The notes beneath the pieces were generated by a model. It made no database searches. It was not told where the DNA came from and saw only the letters and a list, made by a program, of their open reading frames with translations. From the NCBI RefSeq assembly GCF_014656435.1, contig NZ_BNCK01000012.1, positions 1 through 64,000 of the forward strand: 64,000 nucleotides of DNA, read 5' to 3'. Origin of the DNA: Thalassotalea marina. GTDB lineage: Bacteria > Pseudomonadota > Gammaproteobacteria > Enterobacterales > Alteromonadaceae. The position numbers were made by a program, and so were the translations under genes. Positions within the stretch are counted from its first letter, which is position 1; each line of letters opens with the position of its first letter. Positions 16,301-26,149 of this stretch are shown here, one piece after another.

Positions 16301-16876
16301 TTAATTGCTCTGCCAATCATATTCCATTTGCTCGGCGGTCGTTAACGCAATGTCACGATCAGCTATTAGGCTAACTAATTGTAAACTCATGTCGATGCCC
16401 GCCGATATACCTGCCGAAGTGATAAAACGACCATCTTCTACCCAGCGGCAATCACTTTTCACGGTTAATTGAGGAAACTTGCTTTTAAGTTCAGCAATGT
16501 CTTGCCAGTGGGTCGTCACCTGTTGATGATCTAACACGCCAGCCTTGGCCAACAAGAACGCACCGGTGCAGACTGATGCAACCCAAGTTGCTTGCTGACT
16601 TTGTTGAGCAATCCATTGTAATAAACGCTCATTGTCCATTTGCGTGTCATGCACACCACCTGGCACTAATAGCAGTTCTAGCTTAGGGTGTGAGGCAAAA
16701 CAATAATGTGGCATCACTTGCATGCCGCCACGAGCAATAACTGGCGCTTGGTTTTCGCCAATCAAGCAAACTTGATGTGGTTTGGTTAAAAAACGGTTTG
16801 CCGTGGAAAACACTTCAAACGGCCCGGCAAAATCCAGCACTTCTACGTCTTGATAAATTAAAATCCCAATATTCAC
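16301..16876 (-). CDS. DJ-1/PfpI (GATase1-like) family protein
   Basis: 191 residues starting at GTG 16876, with AGGGG about 7 nt upstream. The fold is clear: IGILIYQDVEVLDFAGPFEVF at the N-terminus, nucleophile elbow ASVCTGAFLLAKAG with the conserved Cys, then HWQDIAELK and SAGISAGIDMSLQLV. Residues match the isonitrile-hydratase/InhA subgroup of DJ-1 proteins, also the regulatory domain of AraC-like regulators, but no DNA-binding domain follows. Enzyme or stress role not determined. Confidence 0.85.
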   Translation of the reverse strand: MNIGILIYQDVEVLDFAGPFEVFSTANRFLTKPHQVCLIGENQAPVIARGGMQVMPHYCFASHPKLELLLVPGGVHDTQMDNERLLQWIAQQSQQATWVASVCTGAFLLAKAGVLDHQQVTTHWQDIAELKSKFPQLTVKSDCRWVEDGRFITSAGISAGIDMSLQLVSLIADRDIALTTAEQMEYDWQSN

Positions 16877-16950
16877 ATCAATCCCCTGCTTCCTTTTGCT
16901 TTCTACCCTATTGCTTGGCTTACCTGTATTACAGTTAATTCCGCTGACAA

Positions 16951-19900
16951 CTAACTTACACGATATTGTGCGGCTAGTTCACTGTACCCTAAGCCACTTT
17001 TTTTCATGACATTAATTTGCACGTCAATTCGCTCTTTTAACGCATCAATGTGGCTAATCACACCAATCATTTTACCGGTAGCGTTTAAACTGTCTAACGC
17101 ATCTAGCGCTATTTCTAGGGTATCGTTGTCCAATGTGCCAAAGCCTTCATCTAAAAATAACGAATCAATTTGTGTTTTTGCACTGGCTAAGTCTGATAAC
17201 GCTAATGCCAACGCCAAACTGACCAGAAAGCTTTCTCCACCAGACAAGGTTTTAGTGTCACGTACTGTGTCAGCCTGCCAAGTATCAACAACTGATAAGG
17301 TCAATTTATCTTGTGATTCACACACAAGTTGATAACGCGCATGCAAGCGTACCAAACGTTGATTAGCTAAATACACTAAATGACTTAAGGTTAAGCCTTG
17401 AGCAAACTTTCTAAATTTGTCGCCACTGGCAGAGCCTATCAGGCCATTTAGATAGGCTAAGTCGTCTACCCTTGTTTGCAGTGATTCGAGTTGCTTGCTC
17501 ATGATCTGTTGTTTTTCTAGTTGTGTTTGTTGATGTTGCAATTTTTGCTGATCACGGCCAAGCTCTGTTAACACTTGTTTGATCTTGTCATCTAACTGTT
17601 CTAACTGTGTTAAACAATGTGACAATTGCTCTTCTTGAGGTAAATCAATTGCTTCATGACTATCAATAGCCTCGCTTGTTTCTTGCAACTGCAACGCGAT
17701 TTCTTCCAATTTACTGTTAGCTTTTAACTTTTGTTCTTTAATTTGCTGCTCTATCGCTTTTAGCGCTTTTTTATCATCCGCTGGCATTAACGCCGCTAAA
17801 AAAGCCTGCTCATCTGCAAATTGACTTTTTGCCAACTGAGCCTGCCATGTACTTTGCAGCGACGACAGCAGCTGTTGTTTGTTCTCAAGTTGCACAGATT
17901 GCGCTTTCATACTGCCTTTAACACTATTTAGCTGTTCAAGTGCTTTATTGCAGGCAGTATCTAATTCAGCTTTCTGCTGTTTACGCGTTTTTTCGTTTGC
18001 TGACAACGTTTGACGAATTTGCTCTACCGGTTTATCACCAACTAAGCTTTGGCGCTCTTGCATTAATCGTTTGATTTGCTGCGCTATATTTTCGACCTTG
18101 GCTTTAGTTGTTTCTACTGTAGTTTGCGCAAAATTAAACTGACTTTGTACTTGGCTATATTGCACATCAATGTGGTTCAAGTTTTGCGACAATGAACTTA
18201 GCGCTTCTTGGTTTTGTTGCCACTGGTGAAGCTGTTGTTTTTTATCCAAGCACCATTGACTAAATCCTTCAATATGGAGCACATCGTTTGCTAAATAAAA
18301 GGCCAAAGGTTCACTGTGTGAAATTGGTTCAAGTTCGCGTTTTATTGACAACATTAACTGCTCAATATCACCCGCCACTTTTTCTTTTGTGGTGGTTATT
18401 TTCTGGCGCTGTTGTTCATCATTTTGCTGCTGACTTTGTAGCACCGCTAAGGCGCTTTTTGCTTCATGCAATTGCTGTTGTGCATTAACTAATTGCTGAT
18501 TTGTTTCATTTAGCTGTGCTTTAAGGTTGTGATAGTTATTAAAAACAGCATTAACTCGCTCAAGCCCTACACCATTGTTTTCTATTAATTTTTTAATTAC
18601 ATCCGGTGTTGAAGGATACGGCAAATCATGTAACGCGTAACCAGCATTTTGCCAAAACTGTTGGTTATCTGCTTGTTCATTGGCTAACTGCAATAAGCTC
18701 TGTTGTCGATCTTTAAGTTTTGCTTCACTGGTCGCTAAATCTAACGACATCGCTTTGCCCTGAGATTCAATTGCCTCCAGTTGTTTTTTCAACTCGGCAA
18801 CTCGTTGGCTATATTCATCTTCATTGGGTTCAACAGCATGGTAGTCAGCAACCAACGGATGTTCTGTCGCACCACACAATGGACATGGTGAATTCGGCTG
18901 TAAATTATTGCGATGTTCAGTGAGTGATTTAATTGTTTGTTGCTGCGTAAGAATTAGCTCAGCATCAGTTAATTGACGTTTATAGTGTTTATATTGCTCT
19001 CTGAATTGGCCAATACTCTGAGCTATTTGGCTCATATGAGTTTCTAGCCCAGTAGACTCTTGCTGGATGTTTTGCTGTTTTAGTAGCAGTTTATTTGCCG
19101 TTTCTGAGCAGTGCAAAAGTTGATTTAACTGGTGCTGGGTCTGTTGTAGTTGCTGGCTTTTTTGCTGCAGCTCAGCTTCTTGACCCACATTGACACTGGC
19201 AAGTAATTGTTGCTCTTGTTGTGACAATGTTTGAAGTTGTTTTTCATGCTTTGCAACATCAAGTGTTAACTGTTCACATTGGTTTGTCGTTGATGTTAAC
19301 TGTTGTTGTCGCTGCTGAGCATTTTGTGACAACTGCTCAAGATCTTTGTCTATCGCACTAATATTGGCATTAAGGTTTTGCAATACGCTTATTTGCTGTT
19401 GCCATGCAGGCAATTTATCTTGTAACAAGGCAACATGTGTAACAGCGTTTATTTGTGTTTGCATCGCCTGTTGCTTAGCCAGTGCGGCTTCTTTTTCTTG
19501 TGTTAATTTCGCCAGTTGCTGCTGCCCAGTAGTTAACTCAAGTTGCTGCTGCTCGAGCTGTTTGTTTGTATCGTTTAACTGCTGCTGTTGAGTCGCGATG
19601 TTGCCATCAAGTGGGATCACTTTTTCAACTAATAAGTTATTCAGCGCGCTATCTTCTGTTTCTGCATTGCCGTGCTGCTCAATTAACTGGCTAACTTGTT
19701 CCGTTAAACTAAGATGTTGTTGCTCTGCTTGCTCAAGCAAAGTGGACTCTTTAGCAATATTCTCGTTAAGTTCGCTAATGTCCTTGTTCGTTTGTTTAAG
19801 GGGGGCGTAGTGCTCGTTGAGCGCTTCTGCTGGCTCTACCAATGACAACTGCGCCAAACCCTCTTGGTGCTGCGCTGTAAGCGCATCTGCCGACGCTAAT

Positions 19901-20688
19901 TGTTGTTCAGCCGTTTTTTTATCTTCAGCCAACTGCGTTTGACGCTTAAACAAATCAACTAATTGTTGCCATGTTTTTCTTTGCTGGTTAAATTGTTTTT
20001 CGCTGGCTAAGTTAGTGGCGACCTCTTGCTCTAATACACTTTTTTCTTCATCAGATAAAAGTTCAAGCTGGATAATATTGTCTTTTAAACGCAGCAATTC
20101 ATCATTGGCTTGTCGATGATTGTCGTACACCTGTTTTGAGATCAGGCTGTAAATTTCAGTACCCGTTAACTGCTCTAATAGCTCAGCGCGCTCTTTATCC
20201 GGGGCGTTTAAAAAAGCGGCAAACTGTCCTTGCGACAACATCATAGATTTAGTAAATCGAGCAAAGTTTAATCCGGTTATTTGCTCAATTTGCTGTTTAA
20301 CTTCTGAAATTTTGTTGGCCAAAATAGTGCCATCAGCATCACTTAATTCAGTAACTTGCTTTTGCAACTTGCCATCAATTTGGTTTTTAGCCCGGCGTTG
20401 GCTCCAAAATGCCCGATAACCTGTGCCTTTTACTTCAAACTCAACTTCTGCCATACAATGGGCGGTATGGCGAGTCATTAACTGGTTTTGGCTTTCAGAC
20501 ACCAAAATACGTGGTGTTTGATGATAAAGTGCTAAACAAATCGCGTCTAAAATAGTGGTTTTACCGGCACCGGTATCGCCAGTGATAGCAAACAACGCGC
20601 TAGCATCAAACGGCGATTCTCTAAAATCAATAAACCACTGGCCTTTGAGGGAATTAATGTTTTCAAAACGAAGCGATAAAATTCTCAT
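16951..20688 (-). CDS. sbcC: Exonuclease SbcC (Rad50-like ATPase)
   Basis: 1245 residues. The start is set at ATG 20688, which overlaps the sbcD stop (ATGA) and begins [16 protein letters not shown]. Walker A is in [21 protein letters not shown], a long Gln-rich coiled coil follows, the zinc hook CPLC lies near residue 600, and the signature [16 protein letters not shown] with Walker [13 protein letters not shown] is at the end. With SbcD it forms the nuclease that opens DNA hairpins and trims double-strand ends. The coil is unusually rich in Q, but length fits the family. Confidence 0.95.
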   Translation of the reverse strand: MRILSLRFENINSLKGQWFIDFRESPFDASALFAITGDTGAGKTTILDAICLALYHQTPRILVSESQNQLMTRHTAHCMAEVEFEVKGTGYRAFWSQRRAKNQIDGKLQKQVTELSDADGTILANKISEVKQQIEQITGLNFARFTKSMMLSQGQFAAFLNAPDKERAELLEQLTGTEIYSLISKQVYDNHRQANDELLRLKDNIIQLELLSDEEKSVLEQEVATNLASEKQFNQQRKTWQQLVDLFKRQTQLAEDKKTAEQQLASADALTAQHQEGLAQLSLVEPAEALNEHYAPLKQTNKDISELNENIAKESTLLEQAEQQHLSLTEQVSQLIEQHGNAETEDSALNNLLVEKVIPLDGNIATQQQQLNDTNKQLEQQQLELTTGQQQLAKLTQEKEAALAKQQAMQTQINAVTHVALLQDKLPAWQQQISVLQNLNANISAIDKDLEQLSQNAQQRQQQLTSTTNQCEQLTLDVAKHEKQLQTLSQQEQQLLASVNVGQEAELQQKSQQLQQTQHQLNQLLHCSETANKLLLKQQNIQQESTGLETHMSQIAQSIGQFREQYKHYKRQLTDAELILTQQQTIKSLTEHRNNLQPNSPCPLCGATEHPLVADYHAVEPNEDEYSQRVAELKKQLEAIESQGKAMSLDLATSEAKLKDRQQSLLQLANEQADNQQFWQNAGYALHDLPYPSTPDVIKKLIENNGVGLERVNAVFNNYHNLKAQLNETNQQLVNAQQQLHEAKSALAVLQSQQQNDEQQRQKITTTKEKVAGDIEQLMLSIKRELEPISHSEPLAFYLANDVLHIEGFSQWCLDKKQQLHQWQQNQEALSSLSQNLNHIDVQYSQVQSQFNFAQTTVETTKAKVENIAQQIKRLMQERQSLVGDKPVEQIRQTLSANEKTRKQQKAELDTACNKALEQLNSVKGSMKAQSVQLENKQQLLSSLQSTWQAQLAKSQFADEQAFLAALMPADDKKALKAIEQQIKEQKLKANSKLEEIALQLQETSEAIDSHEAIDLPQEEQLSHCLTQLEQLDDKIKQVLTELGRDQQKLQHQQTQLEKQQIMSKQLESLQTRVDDLAYLNGLIGSASGDKFRKFAQGLTLSHLVYLANQRLVRLHARYQLVCESQDKLTLSVVDTWQADTVRDTKTLSGGESFLVSLALALALSDLASAKTQIDSLFLDEGFGTLDNDTLEIALDALDSLNATGKMIGVISHIDALKERIDVQINVMKKSGLGYSELAAQYRVS

Positions 20689-21932
20689 GAGTTTTGCTCC
20701 GAATTGTCTTGTTGGCACTGTTCAACCACCTGATTAAACAAAGTCACTAAGCGCTCTTTGCGCTCAGCCTGCCCTTCATCTTCCCATGTTTCTTGCGCCA
20801 ATCGCGCGGCAAATACATCATGTGTATTGAGTTCGTCTAAGGTAATTTTATCTTCACTTTGCAATGTTTTACTTTGTGTTTTAGCGCGTCGAACCAACAA
20901 TACTTCAGCGGGTAAATCAGTTAACGCTTCTTGAACCCTTGCTGATAAATCAGTTAAATAATCACTGGTATCAATGGCGATGTCTAACCATAAGGTTTGA
21001 TCTTCAGTTAACTTTGCGTCACTGACTAATGCAGTTACTTTGTCTTTTAATTGCTCAAGTGCAACAGAAACTGATGCCATTGGCTGAAAAACAGGTACAG
21101 CAAGTTGCTCGACCTCAGTTAATATCCCTTGTTCAAAACTGGCAATATTGACCGATTTTTTGCTGGCGTCCTCATCAAAACTTAAAGCAATAGGCGAGCC
21201 GCAGTATCGTATATGTTCGGATTTCGCCACCTTTTGCGACTTATGGATATGTCCTAATGCAATGTAATCGACCTCAGGAAAGGCACTAGCGGGAAACGCA
21301 TCAAGGGTACCAATATAGATATCTCTCACTGATTCAGAAGTTGATGCACCTACCGTAGTTAAATGCCCAGTAGCAACGATTGCTGATGCGCCACTTTCTT
21401 CTGCTTTAGCTTGCTCAATCAGCTGTTGATAATGGTCAGCAATAGCTTGTTGCAACGCTTGTTGCTTGTCCGTCGCGCTTTGCCCAGCGGTACTGGCTAC
21501 AATATCTCTTGGGCGAATAAACGGAATGGCACAGATGATACAGCTGTCCCCAGCCTTATTCTCTAGTTTGACGATCTGATGAGGATCTTCATCAAAGCTC
21601 TGCGCTTTGGCAATAACGTGACAACCAAGTTTGGACAACACTGTTTTAGATTCACTGATCATAGCAACTGAATCGTGGTTACCCGCTAACACCACCAAGG
21701 GGCAATCAAGCGCGTGCATTTTAACGACAAAATCAAAATATAACTCTCGTGCATAACTTGGTGGCGTTCCAGTATCAAAAATATCCCCAGCCACCACAAC
21801 AGCATCTATTTGCTGAGTTGCTATTTGCTCAAGTAACCAATCTAAGAACTGTCTATGTTCATTGAGTCGGCTTTTACCGTAAAAATGTTGACCTAAATGC
21901 CAATCAGAGGTGTGAAGAAGTCGAAATGCCAT
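20685..21932 (-). CDS. sbcD: Exonuclease SbcD (Mre11-like nuclease)
   Basis: 415 residues. Calcineurin-like metallophosphoesterase motifs appear in order: [29 protein letters not shown] and [11 protein letters not shown], supplying the Mn2+ ligands. It is the nuclease subunit of the SbcCD complex acting on hairpins and protein-blocked ends. Its stop overlaps the sbcC start by 4 nt, which indicates coupled translation. No other genes appear to belong to the operon. Confidence 0.95.
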   Translation of the reverse strand: MAFRLLHTSDWHLGQHFYGKSRLNEHRQFLDWLLEQIATQQIDAVVVAGDIFDTGTPPSYARELYFDFVVKMHALDCPLVVLAGNHDSVAMISESKTVLSKLGCHVIAKAQSFDEDPHQIVKLENKAGDSCIICAIPFIRPRDIVASTAGQSATDKQQALQQAIADHYQQLIEQAKAEESGASAIVATGHLTTVGASTSESVRDIYIGTLDAFPASAFPEVDYIALGHIHKSQKVAKSEHIRYCGSPIALSFDEDASKKSVNIASFEQGILTEVEQLAVPVFQPMASVSVALEQLKDKVTALVSDAKLTEDQTLWLDIAIDTSDYLTDLSARVQEALTDLPAEVLLVRRAKTQSKTLQSEDKITLDELNTHDVFAARLAQETWEDEGQAERKERLVTLFNQVVEQCQQDNSEQNS

Positions 21933-22073
21933 GTGTGATAAAACAGTGTTGTTATTTTTTTCTCGAATAACGCGATCTTACCTGACTTTACTAATGATAA
22001 GAATCGAATTTGCAATTTTAATCCCTGCAAGCCATAGTGAATGTCCAACAACTATCAATAAGGAAACATATCC

Positions 22074-22442
22074 ATGGACAATACCATTGTATGGGTAGAT
22101 ATACCGGTGATTAATTTAGAGCGTGCGATTGAATTTTATAGCGCAATGTTAGCTCAAGAGGTAAAAAAAGAAGAGTTTGAGCAATTTCGATTTGGTTTAT
22201 TACCACATTCACATACCAATGTGTCTGGGTGCTTGATTGAATCCCCCGCAGAACATATTGCTGATGTTGGCCCACTTTTATATTTTAATGTTGAAGGTCG
22301 CTTAGACGAGGCAGTGAGCAAAGCACAAAGCTTTAATGTTGAGATCATTGAAGCCAAGTTTCAAATGGGCGAACACGGATTTCGTGCTGTGCTTAGAGAT
22401 ACTGAAGGCAATCGAATCGCACTTCATAGTTCGGTAGGCTAA
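22074..22442 (+). CDS. VOC (glyoxalase/bleomycin-resistance-like) family protein
   Basis: 122 residues, AAGGA 8 nt before the ATG. The two beta-alpha-beta-beta-beta halves start at VWVDIPVINLERAIEFYSAML and VEGRLDEAVSKAQSFNVEI, and the chain ends FRAVLRDTEGNRIALHS, typical of VOC proteins. The metal ligands expected of true glyoxalase I are not complete, so activity is unassigned. The ybaK gene begins 2 nt after its stop. Confidence 0.85.
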   Translation: MDNTIVWVDIPVINLERAIEFYSAMLAQEVKKEEFEQFRFGLLPHSHTNVSGCLIESPAEHIADVGPLLYFNVEGRLDEAVSKAQSFNVEIIEAKFQMGEHGFRAVLRDTEGNRIALHSSVG

Positions 22443-22444
22443 TT

Positions 22445-22915
22445 GTGACACCAGCAGTAAAATTACTAGATAAAGCCAAAGCTGAATATCAGTTGCACCA
22501 ATATCAACATGAAACAAACGCTGAAAGCTTTGGCTTAGAAGCCTGTGAAAAACTTAATCTTGCACCTGAATGTGTGTTTAAAACGCTAGTGACTGAATCT
22601 CAACAAGGCGAACTTGTTGTAGCAATTGTCCCTGTGCATCTCAAACTCAACATGAAACAACTAGCAAAAGCCAGTAAAAGTAAAAGCATGACAATGGCTG
22701 AGGCTAAAAAAGTACAAAGTACCACGGGTTATGTACTTGGTGGTGTTAGTCCTTTGGGGCAAAAAAAGCGCTTAAGCACTTTTATTGATGACAGTGCAAA
22801 GCAGCAACAAACCATTTATGTCAGTGGCGGTAAGCGAGGTTTAGAAATAGAAATTGCCCCTCACACCTTAGCCAAGTTACTTAATGGACACTTTGCACCG
22901 TTAACATCAAGTTAA
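22445..22915 (+). CDS. ybaK: Cys-tRNA(Pro)/Cys-tRNA(Cys) deacylase YbaK
   Basis: 156 residues from GTG 22445. Motifs of the YbaK editing domain are visible: FKTLVTES, LKLNMKQLAKASKSKSMTMA (with the conserved Lys), GYVLGGVSPLGQKKRL and SGGKRGLEIEIAP. The protein removes Cys or other small amino acids wrongly loaded on tRNA-Pro. Length matches E. coli YbaK. It is probably cotranscribed with the VOC gene. Confidence 0.9.
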   Translation: MTPAVKLLDKAKAEYQLHQYQHETNAESFGLEACEKLNLAPECVFKTLVTESQQGELVVAIVPVHLKLNMKQLAKASKSKSMTMAEAKKVQSTTGYVLGGVSPLGQKKRLSTFIDDSAKQQQTIYVSGGKRGLEIEIAPHTLAKLLNGHFAPLTSS

Positions 22916-23102
22916 ACTTTCAAAGTTTATCGGTGAACTAACACTTCCTATGTTAAATAAAAGTAGATGGCAATCGTGATGCAGCAAGCGTGTCAGTTGA
23001 TTGTCATATACTTGTCAGGTGTAAAACATTGCCCGCAGATAACAATTTTTTTATAACTCAAGCCGATACAACTCAAACAATGCTAATTGCAAGGAGCAAC
23101 TT

Positions 23103-23822
23103 GTGAACCCAAATATTTGCCATTTATCGAAAGATAGAATTCAACTATTTAGAAAAAACAACGGCTGGTCTCAAGAAGTTTTAGCAAAAGCCGCTGGTGT
23201 CAGCGTTAGAACAATTCAACGAGTCGAAAAAGAAGGAAAATGTTCTCTAGAAACACATCTGGCGTTATCGTCTGTTTTTAACCTTGCTCCCAACGAGTTA
23301 CTTGATAACTACCAAGGAAAATTAACAACGGTTAGTTTTCAACTGTTGATGAAACAATTAATTGGTTTTACACTAGTTGCCTGTCTAATGGCCCTAACCA
23401 TTTCTATATTTGGACAGTTATCTTGGTTTATTGATGGTGTGGGTTTAGCGTTTATTATTTTATTTGCCTGTTCATGTACAGTAATTACCTTTAGCAGTAC
23501 TTATTTAGTTAAATCCATTGCTGCTCTTAAATTTCTGTTCGTTCGTGATATACCTAACATGCCTATGATACAGTTTTTAAGGTTTGTCTTAGAACGTCAG
23601 ATAATATTCGTGTATTTAGGGGCGATCATTTATGGCTTAATCGGCGTAATTGCTATTCATGCAAATTATCCTTGGCCATCAGTCACAACAAATCCAGAGG
23701 TATTAATGGTTAACGTCTACGGACAAAAATTAATTCCACTTTTATATGCGACCATCATTGCCGAACTTTTGCTAAGGCCGATTGTAACTAAAATAAAGGC
23801 ACTTGACGTGGACACTTTTTAA
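23103..23822 (+). CDS. XRE-family regulator with C-terminal membrane domain
   Basis: 239 residues from GTG 23103, with AAGGAG 6-7 nt upstream. An HTH_3 domain fills residues 8-62 (IQLFRKNNGWSQEVLAKAAGVSVRTIQRVE). From residue 80 there are about four hydrophobic helices (near 83-103, 112-135, 160-185 and 205-222). A DNA-binding domain tethered to the inner membrane suggests a one-component sensor, although the helices could also bind a small membrane partner. No target gene is obvious beside it. Confidence 0.8.
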   Translation: MNPNICHLSKDRIQLFRKNNGWSQEVLAKAAGVSVRTIQRVEKEGKCSLETHLALSSVFNLAPNELLDNYQGKLTTVSFQLLMKQLIGFTLVACLMALTISIFGQLSWFIDGVGLAFIILFACSCTVITFSSTYLVKSIAALKFLFVRDIPNMPMIQFLRFVLERQIIFVYLGAIIYGLIGVIAIHANYPWPSVTTNPEVLMVNVYGQKLIPLLYATIIAELLLRPIVTKIKALDVDTF

Positions 23823-23893
23823 CCTGCAATCATTTCAAAGATATAGGAAAAGACAAACGCTCACTATCTGATGATAATAAGCAATTAACAGTA

Positions 23894-24133
23894 TTAATTT
23901 AAAACCGCTAAATCTCGATATTTTACCGCTATATCTTCTTCAATTTTACTGATCCGCTGGTCTGTTTGAAAGGTAGTGCTTTTTAATTGTTTGATTTCAG
24001 CACCTAAGCTTTTTACTTGATCAGTCAATATTTGATTTTGTTGCGCTAGTTGTTGGTTAACGTAGCCTAGCCAAATAGCAGAGACGACAATAGCTAGAGT
24101 TAACACATAATAAAGATGGTGTTTTTTAAACAT
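23894..24133 (-). CDS. Small membrane-anchored coiled-coil protein
   Basis: 79 residues from ATG 24133, chosen because AAAGGA precedes it; the longer upstream frame lacks a site. One transmembrane helix (about 7-24) is followed by a Gln/Leu/Lys-rich coiled coil that probably lies in the periplasm. Layout resembles FtsB/FtsL-like or LapA-like anchors, but no specific match is claimed. Confidence 0.5.
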   Translation of the reverse strand: MFKKHHLYYVLTLAIVVSAIWLGYVNQQLAQQNQILTDQVKSLGAEIKQLKSTTFQTDQRISKIEEDIAVKYRDLAVLN

Positions 24134-24241
24134 AGGAATTCCTTTATCATGGTGTACTTTTAAAGACGTAAATAACATTTTAAAAGTTTGAAATGATCAA
24201 AAATTTTTCCAATGATTCAACAAACCTTACTTTCGAACTGT

Positions 24242-24874
24242 TTACAGACTTTCTTTAGACACTGTCATTAAAGCGCCACCAGATCCGATAAACAAGCCAC
24301 CAAATACCTTATTCATGTACCGATTAGCACCTCGTGTTAATCGCGTTTTAGCCCGTTGAGCTGCTAGCGAATAACAAAGCAGACAAGTGAATGACAGCAA
24401 CATAAATGACACCACTAGGATAGAAAATTGCGTCAATAGATTCGTGTGCTGCGTAATAAACTGTGGGAACAAGGCTGTTGTAAAAGCAATAGCTTTTGGG
24501 TTGCTTAAGGCGATCGCCAACCCTTGCAGGTATGCTTTAGTTTTGCTCGCTTTAATCGGCGCAATAGTGTCAGCTTGATGGATCTTAGTAAGGCCACTAC
24601 GCCACAGCTTTATGCCTAGATAAATCAAGTAACAAGCGCCCATCGTTTTGATCACAGTGAAAGCTAGTGCTGAGCTTAAAATGATCGCACTCAAACCCAG
24701 TATGGACATCGCAGACATCAAAAAAAGCCCTGAGACATTGCCTAAAATAGTCAACAACGAATGTTTCCATCCGTAAACAGTACTATGAGACGTCACCAAT
24801 ATCACTGCAGGCCCTGGGGTGATTGTTGCCACCGAGGCAATTGATACAAATAGCAACCATGATTGAAATTCCAT
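24242..24874 (-). CDS. LysE/RhtB family amino-acid exporter
   Basis: 210 residues, six transmembrane helices. The N-terminal motif TPGPAVILVTSHSTVYGWK and the conserved GACYLIYLGIKLWRS plus ALSNPKAIAFTTALFPQF are hallmarks of LysE translocators. AAGGA lies 6 nt before the ATG. It exports an amino acid or homoserine-lactone-like compound; specificity unknown. It is last in a tight minus-strand group (27210 to 24242) with GGCT, ZIP and an oxidoreductase. Confidence 0.88.
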   Translation of the reverse strand: MEFQSWLLFVSIASVATITPGPAVILVTSHSTVYGWKHSLLTILGNVSGLFLMSAMSILGLSAIILSSALAFTVIKTMGACYLIYLGIKLWRSGLTKIHQADTIAPIKASKTKAYLQGLAIALSNPKAIAFTTALFPQFITQHTNLLTQFSILVVSFMLLSFTCLLCYSLAAQRAKTRLTRGANRYMNKVFGGLFIGSGGALMTVSKESL

Positions 24875-24904
24875 TAACTGTTCCTTGTATTAATTAAAGC
24901 TTGA

Positions 24905-25414
24905 TTACGAGCGATAAATGTTTGTTTCTATATGTTCTCTGGTAGCATTTTTATCGGGTTTGCTTTTTACAGAACGAATTTTCTCTTCGATATAATGATG
25001 TGGCAATTGATGTTCTAATGCACCAGTTAACACGTGGTTGTGATACCAATCATAAGGCTTCTTTGTTTCATCTATTTCTGTTGCAACATATAAAAACGCT
25101 GACAACATTTCTTGGGTAGCGGTTGTCACATTAACCGTTTTAACGTTATACCCCTTACCTACACCTTCAATCTGATCTAACACTTGTTTTTCATCTTGAT
25201 GAAGTTGATAAAGTACACCAAAAATACTGTGTGTTTCACCGGTAAAATACGCATCACATTTAGCTGAATCATCATCACCTGTTTTATGAAATCGTAAATC
25301 ATACTCAGCTAATGATGCTGGCCCTATTAATTTAGCATTGGGTAAACGGTGTAAGATCCGTTTAACCGACATATTTGAACCATAAGCAAAATAGTAAAAA
25401 TGTGACTGAGTCAT
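24905..25414 (-). CDS. Gamma-glutamylcyclotransferase-like protein
   Basis: 169 residues. The GGCT fold is shown by the N-terminal substrate loop YFAYGSNMS, the KLIGPASLAEYDLRF strand, and FGVLYQLHQDEKQVLDQIEGVGKGY with the catalytic Glu. Relatives cleave gamma-glutamyl peptides to 5-oxoproline. AAGGA precedes the ATG. Its stop is 30 nt before the exporter gene, and 9 nt separate it from the ZIP gene. Confidence 0.85.
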   Translation of the reverse strand: MTQSHFYYFAYGSNMSVKRILHRLPNAKLIGPASLAEYDLRFHKTGDDDSAKCDAYFTGETHSIFGVLYQLHQDEKQVLDQIEGVGKGYNVKTVNVTTATQEMLSAFLYVATEIDETKKPYDWYHNHVLTGALEHQLPHHYIEEKIRSVKSKPDKNATREHIETNIYRS

Positions 25415-25423
25415 TATAAATCC

Positions 25424-26149
25424 TTACACTGTTGGCATAAGCAAAGAGCCCGCTAGCGACAATGCAAAACCAAACACTGCGCCAAGTGGAGGCGCCCAAT
25501 GTTTGTTTAATCTAGACTGCGGCGCAATATCCTGAAAAATGAGATACAAGATACCACCAGAGGCAAACAACATAATTGCCCCTAAAAGAAAGTGGTATTG
25601 TGCTAGCAGAAAATACCCAAATATACCTGCAGCAGGTCCCAAAGGTACAAGCAATGCCATGACTAAAAAAGTACGTTTAGTTGAGTGGTGTTTACCCTGC
25701 GAAAGTTCTCTAAACGCGTTAAACCCTTCAGGCAGGTTCTGCAAACCGATGAGAAATGCCATTAAATAAGCACCATTTGAACCCATAGCGATCAAACCAC
25801 CAAGTGCCATTGCTTCTGGCACATAATCAAGTACCAGGCCAGTTAGTTGAGGGCTTTCTCGACGACGCAACCCCAATAGTCTTTCAAAGGCAAAAAAGGC
25901 AACACCCCCCGCAAGTAAAAACAAAATACTGGTGAGTGACTTTTCTGTCGCTGCTAAACCTTCTGGTACTAAAACAAGCGCTACCGCGCCCAACATAACA
26001 CCGCCACCAAATGCGACAATAAAATGTCTCAGCTCTTTTTCCAACCATTGCGGTCTTAAGTGTTCAATATTTGCAAGCAAGCCCCCAAGAGGAATACACG
26101 CACCAGCCAGACCTGTTAATATCACTATGGTAATAATGGTTTCCATCAT
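25424..26149 (-). CDS. ZIP family divalent metal transporter
   Basis: 241 residues, about seven to eight transmembrane helices. ZIP signature residues are visible in helix 4 (LDYVPEAMALGGLIAMG) and helix 5 (LQNLPEGFNAFRELSQG), which supply the metal-binding His/Glu/Asn positions, here with fewer His than ZupT (VPEAMALG replaces HxxPEG in one site). Zinc, iron or manganese uptake is possible. Its ATG overlaps the stop of the oxidoreductase gene by one base, so translation is coupled. Confidence 0.82.
   Translation of the reverse strand: MMETIITIVILTGLAGACIPLGGLLANIEHLRPQWLEKELRHFIVAFGGGVMLGAVALVLVPEGLAATEKSLTSILFLLAGGVAFFAFERLLGLRRRESPQLTGLVLDYVPEAMALGGLIAMGSNGAYLMAFLIGLQNLPEGFNAFRELSQGKHHSTKRTFLVMALLVPLGPAAGIFGYFLLAQYHFLLGAIMLFASGGILYLIFQDIAPQSRLNKHWAPPLGAVFGFALSLAGSLLMPTV

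Noticed and set aside
17500-19900. Dense CAA/CTG-type repetition
   Set aside because: It is codon repetition from Gln/Leu-rich coiled coil in sbcC, also seen in smc, and not a DNA repeat element.
16951-20737. Several plus-strand open frames of 60-108 codons opposite sbcC
   Set aside because: They mirror the Gln-rich sbcC coil (reverse frame gives Cys/Ser-rich runs), lack ribosome sites and overlap a clear gene.
23804-23822. GTGGACAC before a stop, resembling the cassette motif
   Set aside because: Only the first eight bases match and the gene is an unrelated regulator, so it is coincidence.
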